DNA from: Vigna angularis
Lineage: Eukaryota; Streptophyta; Magnoliopsida; Fabales; Fabaceae
Assembly (NCBI RefSeq): GCF_016808095.1
Contig: NC_068979.1
Location: forward strand, 21,659,444-21,723,443
Length of the DNA stretch: 64,000 nucleotides
Direction: 5' to 3'
The notes under the pieces are model-generated. The model was not told where the DNA came from. It saw only the letters and a list, made by a program, of their open reading frames with translations, and did not search any database. Shown piece by piece: positions 33,940-43,952 of this stretch. Position 1 is the stretch's first letter. Each line of letters starts with the position of its first letter. The position numbers were made by a program, and so were the translations under genes.

Positions 33940-34366
33940 TGGACGCTCGTCGCCAAGTGAGCGGACGCTCGTCACATAGCGAGCGCACGCTCGTTCCATA
34001 GCGACGCTCGTTCAGCGCGCAGAGGACGTTCGTCCAGAAAGTGGACGCTCGTCCAGAAAGAGGACGCTCGTCCAGAAAGTGGACGCTCGTCCACGCTCGT
34101 GCATAACTCTCGAATCGCTCGTCCAGCAGAGGACGTTCGTCCAGAAAGTGGACGCTCGTCCACGCTCGTGCATAACGCTCGTCCAGAAATAGGACGTTCG
34201 TCCAAAAAGTGGACGCTCGTCCACGCTCGTCCACGCTAGTCGAGAACGTTCGACACGCTCGTCCAGCAGAGGACGTTCGTCCACGCTCGTCCAGCAGAGG
34301 ACGTTCGTCCACGCTCGTCCAGAATTGGGATGCTCGTCCAGAAAATTGGACGCTCGTGTGACTCAA
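33940..34366 (-). repeat. Dense GGACGAGCGT array (CGCTCGTCC on plus strand)
   Basis: About 25 units of CGCTCGTCC or CGTTCGTCC, many in a regular form: GGACGCTCGTCCAGAAAGT repeats of 18-20 bp, with a longer unit of about 80 bp seen twice (34070-34150 and 34140-34230). It is the most regular array of this motif in the window and lies inside the element rather than in an LTR. Minus-strand frames rich in WTSV/DERP arise from the repeat. Confidence 0.85.
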
Positions 34367-34663
34367 TTATTGAACCCTTCTCTTTAAAAGTTGATGCAGA
34401 GGAGTTGCAGAAGCAGATTTGGACGGAGAGGAGACTTACGCGTGATGCTACCAAGTGTCCTACGAAAAGGCCTTGTCTACTGGTTTCGTGAAGCCTGTTA
34501 AACTTCCATGATCCAGGGCTTATGGTTTCATCGAAAGTGTTGGGTGTTCCAGCGCAAAGCCAAACATTAATTGATTCAAGATGTTTAAAGTTCGATGAAT
34601 TGGGCTTTAGGAAAACATAAGTCATTATACAAGAGAATTTGATGTTGTGAAGTGTCTTACTAT
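34367..34663. other. Unassigned stretch between motif array and homeobox block 2
   Basis: A short minus-strand frame (about 34370-34625) has no recognisable domain. In block 1 the equivalent sequence is lost behind the family B LTR at 22131, so block 2 may extend into this stretch. Confidence 0.35.
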
Positions 34664-35338
34664 AAGGTTCTCAAAGCAGTGCTGGAAATCGAGTCCTTAA
34701 AGGGTATTGCGGAAAAAGAAAAAAAATTGAAAAAAAAAATCTTGAGTCACTTGTCTTACTTGCAAATTACCAAACTCATGTTTTTCGAAAATATCAAATT
34801 TGTTAATCAAGAGTAAGGTTGCAGTGTCAGATTTTCCCGAATTTGATGTTTTATTGCAAGACGTGTTTTCCACCCATACAGTTATTTCAGCGTGTATTGC
34901 AGCATGTTTTCCATTTGAGGCTTGTCTTGAGCCAGTTTCTTTCGTTGTTTCATACACGTATTTCATTGAAATTTTGCTTATCCCTTTTACTTCAGATCTC
35001 ATGTTTTTATTCGAATTCAATTTCCCTTATTTTCTTGTAAATAAATTATATTAGCCCATTTTTTTTTATATACATAATTGTTGGAAAATCTTGTTTTGAC
35101 CAAATAAAAAGAAAGCATAAAAATCCAGTTTATTTCACAATAAAAAGAGAGATTTACAGTAAGGTCGGAGAGTTGATTTTGAACAAGGACATCAATTTAA
35201 TTACACTCATACGATCTTAACATTTGATAAATAAGAAAAAAAAAAGCAGATATAACAAAGAAGTGCAAAGTCACAAATTAAAATAACAAAAAAAAAATAA
35301 GTCAAGAAAAGCAAATAAAACAAAAGCAAATAAACAAT

Positions 35339-35376
35339 GTTCAGGGTTCGATCACTGGTGATCGTTAATATTACAG
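35339..35376 (-). promoter_or_regulatory. 3'UTR hairpin of homeobox copy 2
   Basis: Read on the minus strand: CTGTAATATTAACGATCACC then AGTGATCGAACCCTGAAC. CGATCAC pairs with GTGATCG, one base pair longer than in copy 1. Confidence 0.5.
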
Positions 35377-35407
35377 ACCATGAAAATAAAAAAAAAAAAA
35401 AGGAAAT

Positions 35408-35967
35408 TCAGCGAAAATATTCCCAGGCTGGTTGCTGTGGTCTAAGGGAGAGCTCCGTCGAGGGAGCTCTGGTGCGGAATGTGAGAAGCATGGGTGGAGG
35501 GATTTGTCGTGTGTCCCTGTCGTCGTCGATGATGATCGGAACGGGGAACAGGTCCAGCAGCCTCGGCGCCCTCATGATCACCCAGTCGTATTCTTTCCAA
35601 AAAAAAAAAACAAACAATTTTTTTTTTGTCAATAATAAGAAGAGGAGAAAATTTTCAAAAATAAAAAAAGATGGAGGTGATCAGGATGCTTACCATACAT
35701 GTATAGCAGCAGTTGTGAAAACTGAGTGCCAGTGGGGTCTATCTTCGCTTGCCAGCGCCTGACCCGATTGCCGTGGTTGTTAAACCAGCAGTGCACATTG
35801 TATTCAGTGGCATCTGCGAAAACCCTTAGTCGAGACGCAATCTCGACGACTTGGGCTCTGCTGGGATGTGTGACCCCGTAATTGTAGATATGGGTCATCA
35901 TTTTGACCTGATCGTCAGTAGGTCTCCACCGCTGACTGGTGTACCTCTCCATCTCCATCTCGTTCAT
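35408..35967 (-). CDS. WUSCHEL/WOX-like homeodomain protein, retroelement-borne, copy 2
   Basis: Minus-strand CDS joining 35967-35694 and 35592-35408 (152 residues), with the intron at the same codon as copy 1 (GTAAGC... to ...GAAAG). Relative to copy 1: Ser2 to Asn, Gly11 to Ser, RAFRE to RVFAD in the homeodomain linker, Glu75 to Lys, QLP to QLL before the intron, and a C-terminus ending WEYFR. Helix 3 NVHCWFNNHGNRVRRW, the WUS-box-like LLDLFPVP and the EAR-like ELSL are unchanged. The 5'UTR intron runs from 36680 (GTAAGT after TTCCAG) to 35986. No stop or frameshift, although the DUF7745-type gene of the surrounding element is badly decayed. Confidence 0.78.
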
Positions 35968-36271
35968 CTTTCCTCTCTAAGTTTTCTAAAACAAAAAAAA
36001 AATAATAAAAAGTAAAAAGAACAAAAACATAACAAAAGCATAAAACAAAAAGTTTTTTCAGTTTTTCTTTAGTCGTTTTTGTTTCCTTTTAGTTTTTTTG
36101 TCCGGTCAGTCTTTGCTATTTCAGTGTCTGGCCTCGGATCTGTTTCGCGGTCCTTGCAAAAAGGGTCCTAAACGGATCTATGTCCTTTTGTCCTTGTCCA
36201 TTTGTCCTTGTCCATTTGTCCATGTTCGATTCATACAAATAAAATTCTCTTTTTAAGTTTTCTGATTTTAT

Positions 36272-36359
36272 GGGGTACGTGGCGTTGTTCTACCCGATTG
36301 TCTCTGTCATACCTTCAAACGAAGGGAGATTAACGTCTGGTTTCCAGCCTATATACCCC
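36272..36359 (-). ncRNA. Conserved 88-nt structured element in 5'UTR intron, copy 2
   Basis: Same 88-nt length and outer GGGGTA/TACCCC stem as copy 1. The second hairpin loop is GTTT instead of GATT with the CCTTC/GAAGG stem intact. One other change, GGC to GAC, follows that hairpin. Confidence 0.55.
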
Positions 36360-36850
36360 TTAAGTTAAGACAGTTGTGTTTTTAAGTGTTTTAAGTTTTT
36401 TTTAAAAATTAAAAAAAAAAGAGGAAGAAGAATAGAAGAGCTTGCAGAAAAAAAAAACATAAAGGAGAGAGGGGAAGGAAAGCAAAAATGGAAAGCGAAA
36501 GCATAAAAGGAAAAGCAGAAGCAGAAAGCTAAAGAGTAAAGGGCAAGAACAGAAAGCGTGAAGGAAAGAAAGGCAAAGAAAGCGTAAAAGGAAAGAAAAG
36601 AAGAGCAAGAGAAGGAAAGATCAGAAGAGCAGAAAACTTGAGAGAAGAAGGAAAGAGGATTAAGAGCTCAGAAGACTTACCTGGAAGTGGAAGGCACACA
36701 GAAGCTCCTCGGAAGACTCGGACGCTGTCGAAGGTTGGGACGGAGGAGCCTCGCAGAACTCAGACGCTCGGAGAGAGGAAGAGGAAGAAAGAGAAGGATA
36801 GAGAGAGAGCGAGATCGGGAAAATGTCGCTCGACCCCGAAGGGATACCCG

Positions 36851-36891
36851 TTTTATAGCTGAGCAAATCCACTGTGGCTACAGTTCCGGTC
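36851..36891 (-). promoter_or_regulatory. Promoter of homeobox copy 2
   Basis: On the minus strand: GACCGGAACTGTAGCCACAG, then a TATA box (TATAAAA, 36857-36851). Here the ACTGT/ACAGT inverted repeat is perfect. About 170 nt of untranslated exon follow to the donor at 36681. Confidence 0.7.
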
Positions 36892-37319
36892 GCTGCAACC
36901 GTTTGGTGTCGGTCTGATCTTTTTGAGTTCAAAAAAAAAAAATTGAAAATCTAAAGACGGGTAGGGTTTTGTTGGGTCGATCCGGCCCAATTCAAGACTT
37001 CTTGGATGATCCGATTTCACCAAAAAATATTAAAACAAAAAAATCAAAAATATGATAAATGGAAATTTTTCCAAAAATATAATATTTGGAGTGATGTAAA
37101 ATTTGAAGTGTTCAAAATTGTTTTTCATTTGCATGATATAGGACATCTTCAGGTTCATTGGGCCTCATTACCATGTTAGCCTTCTTTGAACCCAATTCTT
37201 TCTGAAATATAAATTTGAGTGAAAAATTATTTTGGCATGTTTGTATTTTCACATCACCATTTTGTTTGATTTTTATTCCTTCTTCTTCTACATTTTTGAA
37301 TAAATCAAAAATATTGAAA

Positions 37320-37690
37320 AAAAAACAGTGCTCGAGCCCATTAGGCCCAATGGCCTTCGTGGTTTTTCTCTCGAGTATACTTCTTTTGGAAATATGTCAA
37401 AAATATTTTGTTTTCACATTTTTGCTGTTGAATGATGTTTTGTACATTTGTTCAAATTGTCCTGTGTGATTTTCTTTGAATTTGTAGTTAAAAGAAAAAA
37501 AATCTGAAAAAAAAACAGTGCTCGAGCCCATTAGGCCCAATGACCTTCGTGGTTGTCTCTCGAGTCTACTTCTTTTGAAAATGTGTCAAAAATACTTTGT
37601 TTTCACATTTTTGCTGTTGAATGATGTTTTGTACATTTGTTCAAAGCAAATTGTCTTGTGTGATTTTCGTTGAATTTGTTGTTAAAGAAG
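37320..37690 (-). repeat. Tandem duplication of about 178 bp in homeobox block 2
   Basis: Two units each start AACAGTGCTCGAGCCCATTA and run through TTTTCACATTTTTGCTGTTG. Block 1 has the unit once (about 19270-19450). This shows continued drift of the block after the two copies separated. Confidence 0.7.
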
Positions 37691-38339
37691 AAAAATCTGA
37701 GAATGAAAGATGAACAGTTTTTGAGCCCATTAGGCCCTTTTGGCATATGTGGTTTCTCTTGAACCAGTCCATCTGAATTTCTGAAAAATAAAAAATACAT
37801 GTTTATTTTGTGTTCTCAATTCATAATTTCCCTTTTCATTTGTGTGAATAAATATTTGTGCAAAAAAAAAAGGAATTCAGACTTTTGTCTCAAGTTTTTT
37901 TTTCATTATTGTAAAAGGAATAGTGTTGGGCCCATTGAGTCTTGTCGTGGTTGTAACAAGAATAATGTTTGGCCCATTGAGTCTGGTGGTGTTGCAAAAT
38001 TTTCTTTAGTTCAATCTTGTGAAATCCTCTCATAACAAAAAATTTTAAAAAAAAATGAATTTCTTTTAGCTTGTTTCATAAACTTTGAAAAAATGCAAAA
38101 AAAAAAAAAAACTGTGTTCTTCGTCATCTTCTTGTGACAAGTTCACACGGCTCAGGTCATCTGATCCATTGGGTCAATGTGCCTGGTAAGTCCAACTTCC
38201 TTCTATGTTACTTCTCCTCGGGTCCGATCCGATCTGGGTTTTCCCGTGTCGAAAAGTAAAAAAAAAAAAAAAAACTTTTTTATTTTTTCAAACGTTTTCC
38301 TAAATCAAATATTCTCATATCATTCTTGCATTGCTCACC

Positions 38340-38590
38340 AAGCCTAGTTTCTGCACTGATTCCCAAGCCTTTGTTTCCATTTTGGCTCACAAATCCCATT
38401 TCCCATACTGGCCTGCAAAGCTCAGTTTCCATACTGACCCGCAAGGCCCAGATTCCACAGAGGCCAAAAATCTCAATTTCCACAACAGCTCATAAATCCC
38501 ATTTCCCATACTGGCCTGCAAAGTTCAGTTTCCATACTGACCCGCAAGGCCTAGTTTCCAGGCTGGTCTGCAAAGCCCAATTTTCAGACC
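38340..38590. repeat. Shorter GCCAGTATGG-type tandem array in block 2
   Basis: Inverted equivalent of 18190-18860 with fewer units (CCCATACTGGCCTGCAAAG and CCATACTGACCCGCAAGGCC). Copy-number difference between blocks is typical of tandem repeats. Confidence 0.7.
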
Positions 38591-39469
38591 AAAAACAAAA
38601 AAAAAAATTGTTTTTCAACTAGTATCATCATTTTCATTTCATATTACTTTTTTTCATGCATAAAAAAAAAGTACACAAAATTTGAGTCTTTTGTTTTCGA
38701 TGCAAATTATCCATTTTATGAGATTTCAAAATGTAATAAATGTCATAATCTCCTAGAGTCAAATGATCAAATCACATATTCTTAAGAGGTATTAGTGTGT
38801 GCATTGCTTGAAATCATCGTCCTTCAGCCTTCATTAAACCAAAATTGGCCCAATCATGTTCTTGAGCCCAAATAATAAACACCAAGTTTTACACTGGGGC
38901 AGATTTTCCATTACCTCCACTGCTTTCATTTGGGAGATCCTGGAATCCGTTAAAAAAAATAAAAAAAATGAAAAAAAGAATGAAAAATGACTCTGTTGAG
39001 ATCATTTAGTCTTTGTCTCTTAATTAATCTTTTGAAAATAAAACAACCAAAATTTGAAATGATGTGTGGCCATCTTTCTTCATCCAAAAAAAAATATATA
39101 TCCTTTGATACCCAATTTGAGCCAATAAGAAATTTCTTTTCAAAATTTTACCCAAACAAGGGTTACCATCACGGTAGAAGTCGACTCAAATTGCAAGAGG
39201 AACACACTCAGTGATCAAATGAAGAAAATTCCTCAAAAGTGAAGTAAAAATACAAAGAATCACAAAGTGATGGCAAGCAAAGAATGAAATTTGAGAAAGG
39301 GCAAAGTAGTCAAAACGGTTTTGACGAATAACTGATACAAAGTATAGATGGTAACCCTTGTTTTTCAAAAAAAATACCCACAAAAATTTATTTGAGCCTT
39401 TATATCCTTTCTTTCAACACCCTTTAGCCCAAGCCACATTACTAGCCCAATAAAAGTCCACACAGATTG

Positions 39470-40981
39470 AATAATGGTTGCTTAATTTTTCATAAAGTTT
39501 AATTTTCGAGACAAATCAAAATGACTAACAATGCAGTAAAAAAAAATAAAAAATGATGAAAAATAAATGTCCTCGGATGAAGGGAACTCCCTTTTGATTA
39601 AGATTTTACAAAGGAAAATCAAGCCAATTGGGGCAATCTTTTCAAACCAATCCGTTCCATATCCATCACAAATTCCTGAACACATTCAAATCCCATTCAA
39701 ACTCTTCCCCCGAGTCCCAAACTTGGGACAACTTTGTAAGCTCTTCATAACCTTTTCGCATGTTCTTCAAAACCGGGGAAACTATGTGAGTTTCATATGT
39801 TGCGGCCCGGCCCATTCAGAATATTGGACGACTTTGTCAATCTCACATTTGTTTCATCTGTATATTCAAAGTTCGTATCAGGACCGGGGCATCCCTTGTT
39901 GGGCCTCTCAGATTTGTCCGTACTGAAATTCATAGATCCACCCTCAAAACAAGGGCAGACACTTTTGGGCTTTGTATGATTTTGAGTCCATCTTATCATT
40001 TGTAAACCCAAAGTGGGGGGCAACTTCTTTTGGAACCTCGCTTAATTGACTCATGCCCAAAACCAAGGCGTGACTTTCATATGCTTCAGCCCATTCAGAG
40101 TATTGAGCAATTTTGTTAAATCTCAAAAAAAATTTTCATCTGAATATTCAAAGCTCATACAAAGACTGGGGCATCCCTTGTTGGGCCTTGCATGATCTTG
40201 GTTCACCCCGAACTTCAAAGAAATCCATCACCACCAAAATTGGGGCAATTTGCAAATCCCACATGATATTCTCACTCCCCGGGTTCGTGACTTATTCCCT
40301 CACAATTCACAGATACATTTGTCCATGCAAATACTTTTAGCATGCTCCAAACTGGAGCAGCTTCTGGGTATCTACTACTTCACAATGGCCTTTGTAGCCG
40401 TTTTAAGGAGTAAGAGGCCCAAGTAGCCATCCTGGTACTCTCTAAATCCTTCCAATCATCCTCCACATATTTTTCCAACCCCTGATATCAAGCATGTACA
40501 CACTAGTATCTCGTCAAGAAATGCGTAGCACACAAGCTTCATTTTGCACAGTTGACTTTAGGATTGGACATCCATTGAAGGAAATTGGAAGTCTAGATCG
40601 TCATAAATTTGATGATTTCAAAGAAAGCAAATTGACTCAAAAAAAAAAATGTCATAGGTTCATAATCTTCCAATACATCATGTACATATTTTCATCAACT
40701 TTGAATTTGCCTTCATGTATATTCATCAATTTTTTCTTCTTCAAAAAGAAAAAAAATGCATCAAAGTTTTCCCCTCCATGTACATTACATCAATTTTTCT
40801 TCTTCAAAAAGAAAAAAAATGCATCAAAGTTTTCCTCTCTAATTTCAAAATTTCATCAAATTTTTCTTCTTCAAAAAGACAAAAAAATCAACATGTATCA
40901 AAGTTTTCTTCTCTAAATTTCAAAATTTACATCAACCATGTTTCTCTTGCACATTGAGGTTTCAAAATCCATATACTTGTA
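39470..40981 (+). other. Repetitive non-coding sequence, probable family A 3' region
   Basis: No gene is seen. A unit of about 280 bp is repeated in degenerate form (CATCCCTTGTTGGGCCT at about 39891 and 40171; CCCATTCAGARTATTG at about 39820 and 40090). From 40720 to 40945 a 65-bp unit, TTTTTCTTCTTCAAAAAGA with ATGCATCAAAGTTTTC, occurs three times. Position after homeobox block 2 suggests the 3' untranslated part of the family A element, but the assignment is uncertain. Confidence 0.4.
40720..40945. repeat. Three tandem 65-bp units (TTCTTCTTCAAAAAGAAA type)
   Basis: Units start near 40722, 40787 and 40852, each with CTTCTTCAAAAAG(A) then an A-run and CATCAAAGTTTTC. No coding role is seen. 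Confidence 0.7.
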
Positions 40982-41227
40982 TGATGAATCATTATTTTAT
41001 TCACTTCATTTAGTTTATTGTGCTAGAATTAATCAGGGAATTGTGCTTAATTGTCCAGTATTTTCCCATTTTACTGAATTGAGCCTAATCCGATCAGAAA
41101 TTCTTATTTTAATTAATTTGAATTATCTGAAACGAATGATTTACATTATTGAGTGCATGAAAAATTTTGGAAAATATTTTTGGACATTTAGACTTTCTGT
41201 ACAAATTCCCAATTCCTCTCGGGTAAT

Positions 41228-41380
41228 CGTTTACAGGGGCAGAAGTGCCTAAAAGTCAGTTTTTTTGCCAATGGTGACCTGTGTTCACCTGACTGAGTAC
41301 CTGTGTTGGACTTTCTGTACAAATTTGCAATTCCTCTCGGGTAATCGTTTACAGGAGTGCTGTAAACGATTACCAGTGCT
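41228..41380 (+). repeat. GTAATCGTTTACAG / CTGTAAACGATTAC inverted-repeat module
   Basis: CTCTCGGGTAATCGTTTACA stands near 41336 with TGTAAACGATTACC about 20 bp later, a strong stem-loop. It is preceded by CCAATGGTGACC, CACCTGACTGAGTACCTGTG and GGACTTTCTGTACAAATT. The same string of words occurs in family C LTRs (44965-45110, 51160-51305), in the other B LTR (about 58350-58495) and reversed in the family A internal gene (32285-32410). Confidence 0.75.
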
Positions 41381-43119
41381 GCGTGAATGTTGTGTCAACT
41401 TGTGTGTCTTCGTTTGAGTTCAATTCTTATCCGTTTTGCATGCAATTTTTTTTCATAGTTTCGTATGGATGTCTATTTTTACGTATAGTTTTTACTTTGA
41501 TAGAATTATTTCTGTAATGTTCCCAGTAATTGTTTTACTCTTCTATGTCAGTCCAGTGCTGCATGAATTTTGTGTCAATTTGTGTGTCTTCGTTCGAGTT
41601 CAGTTCTTATTTGTTTTCTATGCAATTTTTTTTCATATTTTTGTATGGATGTCTATTTTCATGTATAGTTTTTACCTTGTTCAAATTCACTATGTGTTGT
41701 TCCCAGTAAATGTTTTACTCCACTGTGTCAGTCCAGCAAAGGGAATTTGGAAACACACATGCCGCACATGCACATGGAAAGGCTTTGGTTTTAATTTTTT
41801 ATGGAGAATAGGATAAAGAAGTGCACATTTACGTGAAGTCCAACAAATGCAAGTAGCACATGATGGAAGGATTATACAAAAGCTTGTGGTATGAGTGCAC
41901 ACACATGGAGTTTTACTTCCATTTGATGGATGATGACATGGAATCACATTTCTGAAAATGGTCCACCAAACACATGCTTGCAATGTACCAAGAATCACTT
42001 AAGTTTCACAAATGTCACGGCTGGAAACATCAAGTGGAGGGCCCCTTTGTTTTATTTTGATTGAAGGAGAGTTTAAAGAATTAGTTGGAAGATGCACATC
42101 TCTCACAATGTCTCACGGTTGGTGCAGCAGGAAAATATTCAGCCATCATACCTTCACATGGACATGGAAGCCAAAGTAAGAAACACATGCAAAAGAGCTT
42201 CATCCAGCCATTGATACAAAAAAGGAGAGAAGAAAAATTTTGGAGGGGGGTTAGTTGGTGGATGGAGAGGAGAGGCCGTGAGCTCATGGTGGGAGGATGA
42301 AGAAAACAAATCACTGCTGGGATGGAGGATGATGCTTGGATTCTTGTTGTCTTCTAAATTGGTGTTGTACATCTTTCCATTTAAGTTTTTGTTCATTTGT
42401 TGTTATATTCATCTTAGTATTCTATAAACTGTAATTTGTATTTTGTTTGTGCAAGTTGATGTTGTAATTTTAGAAGCTTTGTAATTTCATTTTGGGAAGT
42501 GTTTTTCCTTCTTTTGATTTATGGTGCAAGGTCTCGGCTTGTTTAAGAGTTATTCTCCTTCTTTCATTTTGTTTTCTATGCAATTTTGTTGAATCTTTTT
42601 AGTGTTTATGCATAGATGTTCTAGGCTCTTTCTCTTTTAATACCTCTTTGATTTTAATTTAATTAGTGATGAAAGAAAGTCTTGGTGTCATGGCTGGAAT
42701 GGTAAGCAATTTGATTGAAATTGAAGAAGTAAATTAGGTGGAGTAGGTGTGTACGTAAAAGAGCTCTTTTCCTTGTAGAAATCATCATTTTCTTCTAAAA
42801 ATTCATTAGCATTTAGTCCAACATGTGGACCTCTTCTTGTATTATGTTTTTGTCTTTTCATGAGCTGTTTTGGAGAAGAAGTGTCATGGCTGGAATGTTG
42901 TGTACGTAGGTGATGTGGAGAATACAATTTAATTTGCTTTTCATTTAGAAATGTAATTGAAGTTGAAGTAAATGTTTTCTTTGTAAAATTGAATTGGTAT
43001 GGATGTTGGATGTTTACGGTTTTGGATGTCCATTTGCAATTATCCTTTCAATGAAACCAAGCAAATTTGTCACGGCACATGAGGTAATTTTTAGAAGCAT
43101 TTCAAATTCTGTTTTTAAA

Positions 43120-43780
43120 TTTCCAGATTTTACTGTTTTTTTTTACTGCTGTAATTTTATTTATGTTGTAATTTAATTTCAGTTGTTGTTTTATGCAATT
43201 TAATTTCTGCTTTTCTTTATTTTTGGATGTTGATCATTTACTGTAATTTTATTTTCTGTATTTTACTGCAGTTATTTTTTTTTTATTCCGTTTTTTACTG
43301 TTTTCTAAAATTTACTGTTTTCTGTTTTTATTGATTTCTGTATTTATTATTTTCTTTCTGTATTTTTCTTTTACTGTTTTACTGATTTTGAAATTTTGTA
43401 TTCATTGTTTTTACTGTTATTGTTTACTGCTGTAATTTCATATTTTTGTTTTTGATGTTTTACTGTTTTTACTATTTTCTGTATTTACTATTTTCTGCAT
43501 TTTATGTTTTTCTGTATTTTCATTTTTATTGTTCCAGATTTATTTTCACTGTTTCATGTTACTGTATTTTCATTTTTTTTACTGTTTTCTGTTTTTACTA
43601 TTTTCTGTATTTATTGTTTACTGTATTTTCGTTTTCTGTAATTTAGTTTTCTGTTCCAGATTTAATTTTAATGTTTTATTTTACTGTAAATTCGTTTTTA
43701 CTGTAGCAGTTTAATTTTTACTGTTTTAATTTTGTTTTACCGTTTTAGTTTAATTTTTACCGTAATTTAATTTTTTGTTC
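43120..43780 (+). repeat. TTTTACTGTTTT low-complexity tail of family B LTR
   Basis: Dozens of TTTACTG, TTTTCTG and CTGTATTT words in a T-rich run. Frames here encode Phe/Tyr/Cys-rich strings and are compositional. The same region recurs at 60060-60720 and, inverted, at 60900-61138 and 10790-11250. Confidence 0.8.
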
Positions 43781-43936
43781 AAACAAATTGTAAACACCCC
43801 CTACTTCATGTTAAATCTGAGACTGAACCCACAATATTGGTCCTTGAGAGACGACCTAGGAGTCACTTCCTGGTATCTATACTGCATTATTTTTTCTGTA
43901 TCAAATTTGTATGACCGCGACAGTCGTATCAAATTT

Positions 43937-43952
43937 TGGCGCCGCTGCCGGG
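43937..43952 (+). other. Primer-binding site of family B element, cut by family C insertion
   Basis: TGGCGCCGCTGCCGGG is five bases after the LTR end. This is the type usually matched to tRNA-Asp in Athila-like elements (tRNA not verified). The family C element starts at 43953; the sequence resumes after its target duplication CCGGG (52558-52562) with GACCAATGG. Confidence 0.8.

Larger units (their letters stand above)
34664..39469 (-). mobile_element. Homeobox-bearing block, copy 2 (inverted relative to copy 1)
   Basis: Reverse-complement match to 17263-22130 from AAGGTTC (34664) to the CCACACAGATT edge at 39469. It lies 3' of the family A PBS and DUF7745-type remnant, with its gene antisense to that element. 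Compared with copy 1 the GCCAGTATGG array is shorter (38340-38590), and a unit of about 178 bp carrying GTGCTCGAGCCCATTAGGCC is duplicated (37320-37500 and 37510-37690). The two blocks have drifted by scattered substitutions and indels, so they are not a very recent duplication. Confidence 0.7.
40982..43931 (+). mobile_element. 5' LTR of a plus-strand family B element
   Basis: It starts TGATGAATCATTATTTTATT and ends GCGACAGTCGTATCA (2950 bp); five bases later comes the PBS at 43937. It is nearly identical to the 3' LTR at 58103-60871, but carries an extra 181 bp from a tandem duplication around 41440-41700. It contains the GTAATCGTTTAC inverted-repeat module twice (about 41205-41260 and 41300-41380) and a TTTTACTG-rich tail (43120-43780). 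The high LTR identity implies a recent insertion. Confidence 0.85.

Noticed and set aside
33940..34366. CRISPR-like regular repeat array
   Set aside because: Units are short, overlapping and degenerate, lack unique spacers, and lie in a plant retroelement. It is a simple-motif tandem array.
43446..43714. Small hydrophobic, possibly membrane-spanning proteins
   Set aside because: Phe/Tyr-rich frames are direct translations of the TTTTACTG low-complexity tail and recur in each family B LTR.
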